A program made the position numbers and the translations under genes. Below, one piece after another: positions 16,573 through 25,329 of a stretch of DNA of 64,000 bases (positions within the stretch are counted from its first letter, which is position 1; each line of letters begins with the position of its first letter). The notes under the pieces are model-generated. The model searched no databases. It saw nothing but the letters and a program-made list of their open reading frames with translations, and was not told the origin of the DNA. Source of the DNA: Flavobacterium anhuiense (GTDB lineage Bacteria; Bacteroidota; Bacteroidia; Flavobacteriales; Flavobacteriaceae). Location: assembly GCF_004151235.1 (NCBI RefSeq), contig NZ_JUIV01000007.1, positions 124,001-188,000 on the forward strand, written 5' to 3'.

Positions 16573-17160
16573 TTAGCTTTTAATCCAATTGATAACTTCT
16601 GGTTCTGTTACTAAAGTTTTTGGTTTAATTACTTTTACCAATTCTCCTTTTTCGTTGATTAAGTATTTCTGAAAATTCCATTCAACTTCAGAATCTTGCA
16701 GACCGTTTCTTGATTTTTCAGTTAAGAATTTATAGACATCACACATATCGCTTCCTTTAACTGAAACTTTACTCATCATAGGAAAAGAAACACCATAGTT
16801 TTGCTGGCAGAAAGTTTCGATTTCTTTATTTGTTCCTGGCTCCTGAGATGCAAAGTTATTTGCAGGGAAACCAACAATTACAAAACCTTTATCTTTATAT
16901 TCTTTGTAAACCGCTTCTAAATCTTTGTACTGTGGAGTTAAACCACATTTTGAAGCCGTATTGACAATCATGATTTTTTTGCCTTTCAAAGATGCAAAGT
17001 CAAAAGTATCTCCTGATAAATCTTCTACTTTAAATTGATAAATTGTTTCTTTTGCCATGGTTTTATCTTTTTTAGATAATTTGTTTGAACTGGTTTGAGC
17101 ATTTAATCCTGTTGCAGATAAAACTGCTGCTCCAAATAGTATAAAAAGTATTTTTTTCAT
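16573..17160 (-). CDS. Exported glutathione peroxidase-family peroxidase
   Basis: The 195-residue protein starts MKKILFILFGAAVLSATGLNA, a signal peptide, followed by the GPx fold. NTASKCGLTPQY carries the peroxidatic Cys72; PANNFASQEPG carries the conserved Gln; VEWNFQKYLIN carries the conserved Trp and Asn. Like other bacterial GPx it uses cysteine and is probably reduced by a thioredoxin-like protein, not glutathione. The frame could be extended to 17223, but the signal peptide fixes the start at ATG 17160. Confidence 0.92.
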   Translation of the reverse strand: MKKILFILFGAAVLSATGLNAQTSSNKLSKKDKTMAKETIYQFKVEDLSGDTFDFASLKGKKIMIVNTASKCGLTPQYKDLEAVYKEYKDKGFVIVGFPANNFASQEPGTNKEIETFCQQNYGVSFPMMSKVSVKGSDMCDVYKFLTEKSRNGLQDSEVEWNFQKYLINEKGELVKVIKPKTLVTEPEVINWIKS

Positions 17161-17238
17161 CTTATAATTTTTTATAAAATTAGCTAAAATCCATTTTACA
17201 AAAACTTTTTTTTTGCTAATCAAAAGTTAAATAAAAAT

Positions 17239-17269
17239 GAAGCCTAACGTTAATCAGACGTTAGGCTTC
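17239..17269 (-). terminator. Hairpin with 12-bp perfect stem, minus-strand terminator
   Basis: GAAGCCTAACGT (17239-17250) and ACGTTAGGCTTC (17258-17269) pair perfectly around a 7-nt loop. On the minus strand the stem is followed by ATTTTTATTT; on the plus strand it is followed by CCCCC. It therefore ends a minus-strand transcript that must begin in the 17.27-17.9 kb region, where only small ORFs exist. Confidence 0.65.
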
Positions 17270-17354
17270 CCCCCATACAAACAAATCAAACCATGAATTA
17301 ATTATTATGTAACCTTTTATAAGTTATAGTTGATGACTCGGTTATGTCGAAAAT

Positions 17355-17459
17355 TTATTTACCCCCTATATGTCTTGTGTTTTTCAAATAATCAAATGGC
17401 TTGTAATGATGTAAAGTTGACATATTAAAAAAATCTTCTGTCTGGAAGTCCGAGTGCAT
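17355..17459 (-). CDS. Possible 34-residue protein
   Basis: Minus-strand ATG at 17459 opens MHSDFQTEDFFN-MSTLHHYKPF and ends NTRHIGGK with TAA at 17355-17357; an internal ATG would give 22 residues. The composition (His, Tyr, Lys, Phe) is not low-complexity. It lies between the 47-residue ORF at 17504 and the minus-oriented terminator at 17239, so the three could form one transcript. No family recognised. Confidence 0.35.
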   Translation of the reverse strand: MHSDFQTEDFFNMSTLHHYKPFDYLKNTRHIGGK

Positions 17460-17503
17460 CAACTATATAATATTTTAAAATATTTTTTTATAATCAAATC
17501 TTA

Positions 17504-17647
17504 TTAAGCATCAATTGCTGGATGCTTGCTGTTTATGTAACCTGATAAAGTTTCTTTCACAAAATCTTTTTCAGTAAAAATGGTCAATGACAAAACTGTT
17601 GTTAATCCTATTATTAATATTTTGACTACTATTTTGCTATCCATCAT
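17504..17647 (-). CDS. Possible 47-residue single-pass membrane or secreted peptide
   Basis: Minus-strand ATG ATG at 17647/17644 opens MMDSKIVVKILIIGLTTVLS, continues LTIFTEKDFVKETLSGY and ends SKHPAIDA. The first 25 residues are a clear hydrophobic segment after a short charged N-terminus, as in a membrane anchor or signal peptide. Codon use looks like that of neighbouring genes. No good promoter was seen upstream. Confidence 0.42.
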   Translation of the reverse strand: MMDSKIVVKILIIGLTTVLSLTIFTEKDFVKETLSGYINSKHPAIDA

Positions 17648-17916
17648 ATTCTCAATACTATTTTAACAACAGCTTTTTTGAATTTTAATAATGTGCCTAA
17701 GATTTTTCTGATCTCTTTAAATACATTTACGTAATAGGATTGTTTTTGGTTTTAAAAAAAGTAAAAAAAAACGCATTTTTTTTCTGAAGCCTTTATTTTC
17801 CTAGGTTTTAGACTGTTAAAAAAAATAAAAAAATGATAAAAAAATAAATTAACTTTATAACTGCTTAACATATAATGCTTTTAATTTCTAAAGTTTAAAC
17901 TTAAAAATCCCAATCT
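17648..17916. other. AT-rich leader region of the ECF sigma gene, no clear feature
   Basis: This stretch is very rich in A- and T-runs. It must contain the promoter of the sigma factor gene, but no TAnnTTTG was found, so that promoter may be read by another sigma factor, possibly its own product. Confidence 0.35.
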
Positions 17917-18447
17917 ATGAGTCAAGAAGAACTGCTAGTTTTAATTTACAAAAAGGACGAAAAAGCTTTTACACATTTATATGACATGTATTCAAAAAGC
18001 TTGTTTTCAGTCATTCATGTGCTAATCAAGAATCGCGAAGAAGCAGAAGATGTGCTTCAAGACGTTTTTGTCAAAATATGGAAAAACATAGATTCTTATA
18101 ACGAAAGCAAAGGACGATTTTACACGTGGATCCTTAATATCGCCCGAAATACGTCGATCGATAAACTTCGTTCTAAAGACTATAATAACAGCCAAAAAAA
18201 CCTTTCATCAGATAATTTCGTAAATCTTTTAGATGAGAGTAATAAATTGAGTCATAAACTTGATGCAATTGGAATTCAGGAATTTGTAAAAAAACTAAAA
18301 CCAAAATGTATCGAAATAATCAATTTGTTGTTCTTTAAAGGGTATACCCAGCAAGAAGCTTCAGAAGAATTGGCATTGCCACTGGGAACCATAAAAACTC
18401 AAAACAGAAACTGTATTAACGATTTACGTAATTATTTGAAAATATAA
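17917..18447 (+). CDS. ECF-type RNA polymerase sigma factor
   Basis: The 176-residue protein has a sigma region 2 (LFSVIHVLIKNREEAEDVLQ, DVFVKIWKNIDSY, GRFYTWILNIARNTSIDKLR) and a region 4 helix-turn-helix (LKPKCIEIINLLFFKGYTQQ, EASEELALPLGTIKTQNRNC). Length and lack of region 3 are typical of ECF sigmas. Its stop codon overlaps the start of an anti-sigma gene by one base (TAATG), so the two are translationally coupled. The signal sensed is unknown. Confidence 0.93.
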   Translation: MSQEELLVLIYKKDEKAFTHLYDMYSKSLFSVIHVLIKNREEAEDVLQDVFVKIWKNIDSYNESKGRFYTWILNIARNTSIDKLRSKDYNNSQKNLSSDNFVNLLDESNKLSHKLDAIGIQEFVKKLKPKCIEIINLLFFKGYTQQEASEELALPLGTIKTQNRNCINDLRNYLKI

Positions 18448-19235
18448 TGGAAGCACAAGAATATATAGAATCAGGAATTTTAGAGCTATACGTTTATGGC
18501 TTATTAAGTGAAAAAGAAAACCTAGAAATTGCCGAATTGGCAAAAAATAATCCTGAAGTGGATCAAGAAATAATTTCTATTGAAAAGGCTGTTATTGCTC
18601 TTTCATCGAGCTTCTCTCCTTTCCATTCTGTAGAAAATTTCGAGAAAATTAAAGCCCGCCTTGAACTTAAACACGGGAAAGTAGTTGAAATGAAACCAAC
18701 TTCAAATTGGTCGCAATATGTAGGCTGGGCAGCTGCAGTATTATTACTACTTGGTTTAGGATATCAGACTTTAGAATTGACAAAAACTAAAGAAGCGATT
18801 TCTACTGTTGGGAATGAAAAGAACAAGATTCAAAGAGAATATGCCTTTTTAGATCAGCAAAATAAGCAAACCGAGAAAAACTTAAGTATTGTTAGAGATA
18901 TCAAGAATACGGGTGTAACTCTTGGAGGGCAAGCTGTTTCTCCAACTTCTTTTGCTAAAGTTTACTGGAACAAACAGACTAAAACGACTTATATTGATGC
19001 TGCTGGATTGCCAACTCCTCCGAAAGGAATGGTTTATCAGGTTTGGTCTTTAAAACTAAGTCCTGTACTTACTCCAACAAGCATTGGTTTACTGGATAAT
19101 TTTGAAGGCAACAAGCAAAAAATCTTTGCTGTAAATCAAACCGATTCAGCAGAGGCTTTCGGAATCACTCTCGAGCCAGCTGGCGGAAGTCTTACTCCAA
19201 CAATGGAACAACTTTATACTTTAGGAAAAGTTTAA
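18447..19235 (+). CDS. Membrane anti-sigma factor with RskA-like C-terminal domain
   Basis: The 262-residue protein has an N-terminal cytoplasmic part with a zinc-less anti-sigma look (residues 1-70), one membrane segment at about 90-107 (YVGWAAAVLLLLGLGYQT), a short coiled coil, and an outer domain from about 170 to 262. That domain contains YWNKQTKTTYIDAAGLPTPP and YQVWSLKLSPVLTP, typical of anti-sigma-K (RskA) C-terminal domains. It should hold the upstream ECF sigma factor at the membrane until a signal releases it. Confidence 0.88.
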   Translation: MEAQEYIESGILELYVYGLLSEKENLEIAELAKNNPEVDQEIISIEKAVIALSSSFSPFHSVENFEKIKARLELKHGKVVEMKPTSNWSQYVGWAAAVLLLLGLGYQTLELTKTKEAISTVGNEKNKIQREYAFLDQQNKQTEKNLSIVRDIKNTGVTLGGQAVSPTSFAKVYWNKQTKTTYIDAAGLPTPPKGMVYQVWSLKLSPVLTPTSIGLLDNFEGNKQKIFAVNQTDSAEAFGITLEPAGGSLTPTMEQLYTLGKV

Positions 19236-19260
19236 AATAAACTCAATTGTAAACTTTAAG

Positions 19261-19292
19261 CGCATATTAATTAATTTTAATATGCGTTTTTT
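19261..19292 (+). terminator. Terminator after sigma/anti-sigma operon
   Basis: CGCATATTAA (19261-19270) pairs with TTAATATGCG (19277-19286), followed by six T. Confidence 0.8.
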
Positions 19293-19313
19293 ATAATCCA
19301 AAATTAAATAATC

Positions 19314-19700
19314 ATGAACGGAACTCTACTACTAAGAATTGCTACTGCTATTATACTTCTTACACATTCTGTTTTTGGAATGTTTAACGGTGGAATCAAT
19401 GATTTTGGAAATCTATACTTAAATCAGATTGGTTTTGCTCCTTTTGGTGTATTTCTCGCTTGGTCAATTAAGATTTCGCATATTATAGCAGCTATTTTAT
19501 TACTGTCAAATAAATATATTATGCCAGCAGGTTTTATCACCATTTTTATTCTAATTATGGGGATCGTTTTGGTTCATTTCCAAGAAGGCTGGTTTGTTGT
19601 AGGCGGCGGAAGAAACGGTGTAGAATATAACTTTCTGCTAATAATCGTTTTATTAGCAATTATGTATCCGAATGGAATTTCAAGAAAAAGTAATTCATAA
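19314..19700 (+). CDS. DoxX-like small membrane protein
   Basis: The 128-residue protein has four hydrophobic segments. It carries the DoxX-type features RIATAIILLTHSVFGMF in the first helix, SIKISHIIAAILLL in the middle and FQEGWFVVGGGRNGVEYNFL near the end. DoxX-like proteins are linked to quinone/oxidative-stress functions in some bacteria, but no activity can be read here. It lies 22 nt after a terminator and is followed 18 nt later by the DUF3667 gene. Confidence 0.82.
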   Translation: MNGTLLLRIATAIILLTHSVFGMFNGGINDFGNLYLNQIGFAPFGVFLAWSIKISHIIAAILLLSNKYIMPAGFITIFILIMGIVLVHFQEGWFVVGGGRNGVEYNFLLIIVLLAIMYPNGISRKSNS

Positions 19701-19718
19701 ATAAAATATTGAACTGAA

Positions 19719-20450
19719 ATGGAAATAATGTGCAAGAATTGCCATCAGATTTTTAAAGGTCATTATTGTAATAATTGTGGGCAGACAGCAGAAACACACA
19801 AAATCAATGCGCATTTTTTGTGGCACGATATTCAGCATGGTTTGTTGCATTTTGACAAAGGAATTTTATATTCTTTAAAACAATTATTTACTAGGCCTGG
19901 ACATTCTATTCGCGAGTTTATTGAAGGAAAAAGAGTTCGTCATTTTAAGCCTTTGTCTTTAGTTGTACTTCTGGCAACACTGTACGGATTTATGTGTCAT
20001 TATTTTGAAATTAATTTTTTCAAAAACTCATCGAGTGAATATTTAGATTACAATCATTTGAATGAATGGTTTGCCACTCATTTTTCTTGGGTCACAATCG
20101 CTACAATTCCTTTTTATACTATAGGAACTTATGCCGTTTTTAGAAATCAAGGATACAACTTTGTAGAGTTTTTTGTGCTCAATACATTTAAGGCGTCTCA
20201 AAGACTTTTTGTTCAAATTTTGATGTTTCCAGTTTTACTATATCTAAACAAAACAGATCATATACAGCAATTTTCAAGCATAACTTATCCTATTGGCTTA
20301 ATATTGATATTCTGGACCAATGTTCAATTTTTTAATAAAATGTCAAAAACAAAGGCTTTTCTATTATCTATTTTAAGTCACCTAATTTTCTTCCTTTCTT
20401 TTTTTACTTTCCTAACGATTGTGTTTTTATTAAGCGGAAAGTTCTCTTGA
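19719..20450 (+). CDS. DUF3667 protein: zinc ribbon plus membrane domain
   Basis: The 243-residue protein starts with a zinc ribbon (C5-x2-C8 and C17-x2-C20 in KNCHQ and YCNNCGQ). Next comes the DUF3667 core (HDIQHGLLHFDKGILYSLKQ, LFTRPGHSIREFIEGKRVRH, FKPLSLVVLLATLYGF) and then about five membrane helices. The family is widespread in Bacteroidota and has no known function. Length and motifs look complete. Confidence 0.85.
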   Translation: MEIMCKNCHQIFKGHYCNNCGQTAETHKINAHFLWHDIQHGLLHFDKGILYSLKQLFTRPGHSIREFIEGKRVRHFKPLSLVVLLATLYGFMCHYFEINFFKNSSSEYLDYNHLNEWFATHFSWVTIATIPFYTIGTYAVFRNQGYNFVEFFVLNTFKASQRLFVQILMFPVLLYLNKTDHIQQFSSITYPIGLILIFWTNVQFFNKMSKTKAFLLSILSHLIFFLSFFTFLTIVFLLSGKFS

Positions 20451-20470
20451 GAAACAAAATTTTAAGCAAT

Positions 20471-20503
20471 AAAAAAGGGTTCAAAAATTTGAACCCTTTT
20501 TTT
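20471..20503. terminator. Bidirectional terminator between DUF3667 gene and ccsBA
   Basis: AAAAAAGGGTTC pairs with GAACCCTTTTTT around a short loop, with T- and A-tracts on both sides, between convergent genes. Confidence 0.85.
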
Positions 20504-20519
20504 ACATCAATCAACTTAA

Positions 20520-23500
20520 TTATTTTTTTACTTTTTTCGTTTTATAGTATTTTCTATATTTTGGATAAGTAATAGCTCCAATTATAGAAATTGTAATTAA
20601 GCAATAATAAATCCAATTTAATGAATGCGCTTCACCGCTTGCGTAAGAGTGTAAACCTACTAAGTGGAAATTCACACCATAATAGGTAAACAAAATAGAT
20701 ACAAAAGCATACATACTCATTAAGTTAAAGAACCACTTTCCTCTTAAAGCTGGAACAAAACGAGCGTGAATTACAAACGCATAAACCATAATCGAGATTA
20801 AAGCCCAAGTTTCTTTTGGATCCCATCCCCAGTAGCGTCCCCAGCTTTCATTTGCCCATTGCCCTCCTAAGAAGTTTCCAATCGTCAACATGATAAGACC
20901 GATTGTTAAAGACATTTCGTTGATATAAGTGATTTCTTTAATATTTAGTTCCATTCTTGCTTTGTTTTTCTCAGTTGTAAACAAAATCAATAATAGCGAT
21001 ACGAAACCTAAAATCATTCCTAATGCAGTTGGACCATAACTACCCACAATAACAGCAACGTGAATCATTAACCAATATGAATTAAGAACTGGCTGTAAGT
21101 TTGCAATTTCTGGGTCAATCCAATTCAAGTATGCCGCCATCAAAATCATAGCAGTAACGAAAGCAGATGAAGCAACTGTCAATTTTGATTTTCTGTCAAA
21201 AGCCAATCCGAAGAACATCGTTGACCAAGATACATATACAATAGATTCGTAAGCATTACTCCAAGGAGCATGACCCGAAATATACCAGCGTCCTATTAAT
21301 CCTAATGTATGAAGCACAAATAATAATCCAATAATAATATGGAATCCATTTATTGTAATACGAAGCCATTTTTTCTCAAAGAAAATATTGACAATAATAA
21401 AAATGAACATAAAACTTGCAGCTGTAATATACCAATACGGTAATTTTTGAAAAACGTCGTATTTGTTATAAGCAATCTCTGCATCAATCTTTTGCTCGCT
21501 TGGTCTTACTTTGGCTCCAAATTTCTTTTGAAAGCCATTAATGCTTTCTACTAAATTATCGGCTGTATCAAAATTTTTCTCAATAGAACCGTTATTTAAG
21601 GCGCTAAAATATAAAGGTAGAATTTGTTTCACATAAGTAGAATCCATGCCTTTAAATCCTGCATTATCACGTTCTAAGTAAGAAACCCATTTGTTTCCAG
21701 GATCATTTGGAACAGGAAATATTTTTAAAATACGTCCACTCAAAGCAGATTCCATTAAGTTTACCTTTTTGTCTGTTTCGACAAAATCTTTTTCAAAACT
21801 ATTTGGATTTGCCGCTTTATAAGCAGCATCTAAATAAGGTGATAATTTATAATTTCCTTGTTCGTCAAAGAATTTTACAAACGGTGCGTATTTATCTTTT
21901 GAATCGATACCAATGATTTTACGAATACTGTCATTCTTTGTATTAATATAAATAATAGGAACCTGAATCCAAACCTGAGCGTATTGCGTCATTGATAAAA
22001 ACACCTGATCAGAATTCATTCCGTTGTAGGTATCATCATGGCTCACTTTACGAAGCAATTCAGATGAAAACGTATTGATAGGCTTCATTCTACCGCCAGC
22101 ATCCTGAATAATCAGACGGCCGAATTTTGCAGCGTGAGCTTCTGGAGCTTTATAGATATTTAATAATGAATCAAGTTGTTTCTTACTTGGCGGTGCCGTA
22201 ACATGATTCGCGTGATCGTTTGGATCTGCAGAATGTGCGTGATCATGAGTATGATCGTGTGAATGAACATGAGGCGTTTGCTGTGCAAAACCATTTAATC
22301 CGATCAATAAAACTAAAATCGTAATTAGTTTTTCTTTTTTCTTTTTAACAGCTTCAAGTTTACGTTTCAGATCACCAAAACGAGAATGCTTAGTAAACAT
22401 AATAGCCATTAAGCCAATATATAATAGATAGTACCCAAAATATGTAATATTTGTTCCCCAGAAATCATGGTTTACAGATAAGACAGTTCCTTTTTCATCT
22501 GGATCAAATGAAGACTGGAAGAAACGGAATCCTTTATAATCTAGAACGTGGTTCATAAAAATATCTGCATCAAAAGTTTCTGTAGAATCCTGAACAGTTA
22601 CTTTACTTTTGTATGAAGAATAGCTTTTTTCTGTTCCAGGATATTTCTCAGCAATAAAGTCATTCAAACGAATTTTAAATGGCAAAACATAAGCTTTGCT
22701 TCCAAAAAATAAAGAATATTCGATATTGCCAATTTTAACTGTTTTAGCTTCTCCAACTTGTCCTTTGTTACCAAAAAGCATTACTTCTTTTTCTTGTCCT
22801 TCTGCTTTTACTTTTACAACCAAAGCATCTCTATGAGATTTTGCTTTAAAATCGTTATTAGATTCATAGTCTACTTTACCTTTCAATGGTGGTTCTGGAA
22901 ATACAATTCTAATATCTCCAATGCTGTATAACGAACGCATCATTAAAGGCTGTACATTATCTTTTGTAACTTTTCCTTTAAACTGATCTGCCATTCGCAT
23001 AAATTCACCTTCAAAAGGAGTCTGAATAGTATACTCTTTTCCTGTTGTATTGATATTGATTGCACCGTCTGTCTGCTTATTTAAGGCAAATAAAACGTTG
23101 TGAATATTCTGAACCTCACCTTCTTTAAGGTAATGTTCTTCACGTCCGCCAGCACCAGCTTCAACTAATTTAAGATATAAAGTTCCGTTTGGATCTGGTT
23201 TAACCACTTCTTTCGCTCCCATGATGTAGTTAGAATAGCTAACTTCAAAAGGAGTTTCATCAAATTTTCCAGAAATGCTAAAATCGTTATTGGTTACAGG
23301 AGAAAGTATAAGGCTTTTTTCAAAAACTCTTCTTTTCATTTCGCCTTTATATTCACCGTCAGCAAAAATGGTTAGAAAAGTTTTATCTGAATAAACTTGG
23401 TTTTCTGCCGCGCCTTCGCGAATTGGCATCATTCCTTCATAACTGATATAACGAGTAATAAAAGCTCCTAAAAGGATAAAAATAAATGCAAGGTGCAATA

Positions 23501-23741
23501 ATAGCGTAGCCCATTTTTCTTTTTTATGCAGTTGATATCTTTTGATGTTTCCGAAAAAATTGATCATAAAGATGACCATAATTGCTTCAAACCACCATGT
23601 GTTGTAAATTAATATTCTGGCTGTGTCGGTATTGTATTTACTTTCGATAAAAGTTCCAATACCCATTGCAATTGCAAATGTTAAAAAAAGAACGGCCATT
23701 AAACGTGTAGAAAACAAAAAAGAGAATATTTTTTTATCCAT
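20520..23741 (-). CDS. ccsBA: Fused cytochrome c maturation protein CcsBA (ResB-ResC)
   Basis: System II heme export and cytochrome c ligation protein. The 1073-residue chain begins with CcsB/ResB (membrane helices near 12-30, 50-66 and 78-98, and a large periplasmic domain). The second half ends in the CcsA/ResC core, with the heme-handling tryptophan-rich motif WGWDPKETWA at 971-980 and flanking histidines in helices (IHVAV, YGVNFHLVGLH). A His-rich linker (HVHSHDHTHDHAH, about residues 490-512) joins the halves, just after a hydrophobic stretch ending GFAQQ that looks like an internal signal peptide. Fused CcsBA is common in Bacteroidota. Confidence 0.93.
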   Translation of the reverse strand: MDKKIFSFLFSTRLMAVLFLTFAIAMGIGTFIESKYNTDTARILIYNTWWFEAIMVIFMINFFGNIKRYQLHKKEKWATLLLHLAFIFILLGAFITRYISYEGMMPIREGAAENQVYSDKTFLTIFADGEYKGEMKRRVFEKSLILSPVTNNDFSISGKFDETPFEVSYSNYIMGAKEVVKPDPNGTLYLKLVEAGAGGREEHYLKEGEVQNIHNVLFALNKQTDGAININTTGKEYTIQTPFEGEFMRMADQFKGKVTKDNVQPLMMRSLYSIGDIRIVFPEPPLKGKVDYESNNDFKAKSHRDALVVKVKAEGQEKEVMLFGNKGQVGEAKTVKIGNIEYSLFFGSKAYVLPFKIRLNDFIAEKYPGTEKSYSSYKSKVTVQDSTETFDADIFMNHVLDYKGFRFFQSSFDPDEKGTVLSVNHDFWGTNITYFGYYLLYIGLMAIMFTKHSRFGDLKRKLEAVKKKKEKLITILVLLIGLNGFAQQTPHVHSHDHTHDHAHSADPNDHANHVTAPPSKKQLDSLLNIYKAPEAHAAKFGRLIIQDAGGRMKPINTFSSELLRKVSHDDTYNGMNSDQVFLSMTQYAQVWIQVPIIYINTKNDSIRKIIGIDSKDKYAPFVKFFDEQGNYKLSPYLDAAYKAANPNSFEKDFVETDKKVNLMESALSGRILKIFPVPNDPGNKWVSYLERDNAGFKGMDSTYVKQILPLYFSALNNGSIEKNFDTADNLVESINGFQKKFGAKVRPSEQKIDAEIAYNKYDVFQKLPYWYITAASFMFIFIIVNIFFEKKWLRITINGFHIIIGLLFVLHTLGLIGRWYISGHAPWSNAYESIVYVSWSTMFFGLAFDRKSKLTVASSAFVTAMILMAAYLNWIDPEIANLQPVLNSYWLMIHVAVIVGSYGPTALGMILGFVSLLLILFTTEKNKARMELNIKEITYINEMSLTIGLIMLTIGNFLGGQWANESWGRYWGWDPKETWALISIMVYAFVIHARFVPALRGKWFFNLMSMYAFVSILFTYYGVNFHLVGLHSYASGEAHSLNWIYYCLITISIIGAITYPKYRKYYKTKKVKK

Positions 23742-23772
23742 TTCTTAGGGATTACATTGTATAAAAGTGCGA

Positions 23773-23780
23773 CAAAAGTA
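23773..23780 (-). promoter_or_regulatory. -7 element TACTTTTG for ccsBA
   Basis: Minus-strand TACTTTTGTCG gives a start near 23766, about 25 nt before the ATG at 23741. No -33 TTG at a good distance was seen. Confidence 0.45.
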
Positions 23781-23995
23781 CTTAAAAATGTTGATTAGCA
23801 GGCTTTGCCTTTTGTTAATAAAAACCAAAAATAAGGACTATTTTTTAAACGAATTGATAATATAGAAAGTTTAAACTTACAAAATCAGTATGCGTTTTTT
23901 GATTCGTTCTTTTTATTCAAATTGTGTTAGAATTCTAACAAAAAACAAAAGGCAATAAAAACTTCAAAAATGCATTATCAGTAACCAATAGACTC

Positions 23996-24023
23996 TTGAT
24001 TAAAAAAAATAATACTAATTTTG
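23996..24023 (+). promoter_or_regulatory. Promoter TTG-N17-TAATTTTG, apparently leaderless
   Basis: TTG at 23996-23998 and TAATTTTG at 24016-24023 have consensus spacing. The -7 element ends only 5 nt before ATG 24029, so transcription should start at or next to the ATG. A longer frame starting at the TTG at 23996 would begin inside the -33 box and can be discarded. Confidence 0.7.
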
Positions 24024-24028
24024 CTTTC

Positions 24029-24790
24029 ATGATTCAGATAACAATAATCGGTTCCGGCAACGTTGCGCAGCATTTGATAAAGGCTTTTTCTGCCAGCAAA
24101 ATTGTTGAAATTAAACAGGTTTTTTCACGAAAGAAAGAAGCCTTACTTCATTTAATTGATTCTGAAAAGATTGTAACTGATTTTGCAGCATTAGAACCTG
24201 CTGATTTACATATTATTTCAGTTTCTGATAATGCTATTACAGAAGTTTCAGACCAACTTCCGTTTAATAATCAACTTGTGGTTCATACATCTGGTACATC
24301 TTCAATTGAGCTTTTAAATCCTAAGAACCGACGCGGTGTTTTTTATCCGCTTCAGACATTTTCTAAAAATAAAGAAATCGATTATTCTGTAGTTCCCTTT
24401 TGCTTAGAAGGAGAAAACGCAGCCGATTTTAAACTTTTGGAAACCATTGCAAAAAGCGTTTCAACTGCAGTTTATTCTATCAGTTCAGAACAGCGTAAAG
24501 CACTTCACGTAGCAGCTGTTTTTGTAAGCAATTTTACGAATCATTTATACCAAATGGGGCAAGAAATCTGTGAAGAAAATCAAGTGCCTTTTGCTGTTTT
24601 AAGACCATTAATTCAAGAAACCGCTGATAAAATCAATACACTCGATCCTATTGACGCCCAAACTGGGCCAGCGATACGCCACGATTCAAATACCACAAAT
24701 GCGCATCTGGCTTTTTTACAAGACGAAAACAAAAAAAATATCTATAAAATCCTAACACAATCTATACAGCATAATGGCAAAAAGTTATAA
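24029..24790 (+). CDS. Rossmann-fold/DUF2520 protein (ProC-like)
   Basis: The 253-residue protein has an N-terminal NAD(P)-binding fold, ITIIGSGNVAQHLIKAF at residues 4-20, and HIISVSDNAI. The C-terminal DUF2520 helical domain contains ALHVAAVFVSNFTNHLYQMG and GPAIRHDS. This combination is typical of the DUF2520 family, related to pyrroline-5-carboxylate reductase and beta-hydroxyacid dehydrogenases. The substrate is unknown. ATG 24029 is chosen because a promoter lies immediately upstream. The next gene overlaps it by 17 nt. Confidence 0.85.
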   Translation: MIQITIIGSGNVAQHLIKAFSASKIVEIKQVFSRKKEALLHLIDSEKIVTDFAALEPADLHIISVSDNAITEVSDQLPFNNQLVVHTSGTSSIELLNPKNRRGVFYPLQTFSKNKEIDYSVVPFCLEGENAADFKLLETIAKSVSTAVYSISSEQRKALHVAAVFVSNFTNHLYQMGQEICEENQVPFAVLRPLIQETADKINTLDPIDAQTGPAIRHDSNTTNAHLAFLQDENKKNIYKILTQSIQHNGKKL

Positions 24791-25301
24791 AGAATTAATG
24801 AATGACATCACAACCTTTGTTTTTGATGTAGACGGCGTACTTACAGACAGTTCTGTTTTTGTGACCAATGAAGGCGAAATGTTAAGAACAATGAATATTC
24901 GTGATGGATTTGCAATGAAAGCGGCAATCGAAAGCGGTTATCATGTTTGCATTATTTCTGGAGGAAGCAATGAAGGCGTACGTATTCGTCTTCGCAACTT
25001 AGGTATCACAGATATTCATTTAGGAACTCCTGATAAAGTAAAAACTTTTACGGCATATATAGAAACTCATAATATAAAACCTGAAAATGTATTATATATG
25101 GGAGACGATATTCCTGATTTTCATGTAATGAAATTAGTTGGACTTCCAACATGTCCGCAAGATGCAAGTCCAGAAATTAAAAAAATATGCCGATATATTT
25201 CGCACGTAAAAGGCGGACGCGGCGCTGCCAGAGATGTTATCGAGCAAGTAATGAAAGTGCAAGGAAAATGGATGGAATATTTTAACGGAAAGCACGATTA
25301 A
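24774..25301 (+). CDS. kdsC: KdsC-like 3-deoxy-D-manno-octulosonate 8-phosphate phosphatase
   Basis: The 175-residue HAD hydrolase has FDVDGVLTD at 17-25 (nucleophile Asp18), IISGGSNEGVRIRLRNLG, YMGDDIPDF (third motif) and a C-terminal HVKGGRGAARDVIEQVM. The GGRGAARD tail is characteristic of KdsC, which dephosphorylates KDO-8-P for lipopolysaccharide. Lack of a cap domain and the size fit as well. It overlaps the DUF2520 gene by 17 nt; an alternative start at ATG 24798 would remove the overlap and 8 residues. Confidence 0.88.
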   Translation: MAKSYKELMNDITTFVFDVDGVLTDSSVFVTNEGEMLRTMNIRDGFAMKAAIESGYHVCIISGGSNEGVRIRLRNLGITDIHLGTPDKVKTFTAYIETHNIKPENVLYMGDDIPDFHVMKLVGLPTCPQDASPEIKKICRYISHVKGGRGAARDVIEQVMKVQGKWMEYFNGKHD

Positions 25302-25329
25302 TTTAATTGTGAATTATAAATTGTTAATT

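Noticed and set aside
17239..17269. Terminator of the peroxidase gene
   Set aside because: The peroxidase gene ends at 16573 on the minus strand and starts at 17160, so this hairpin lies upstream of its start and cannot terminate it.
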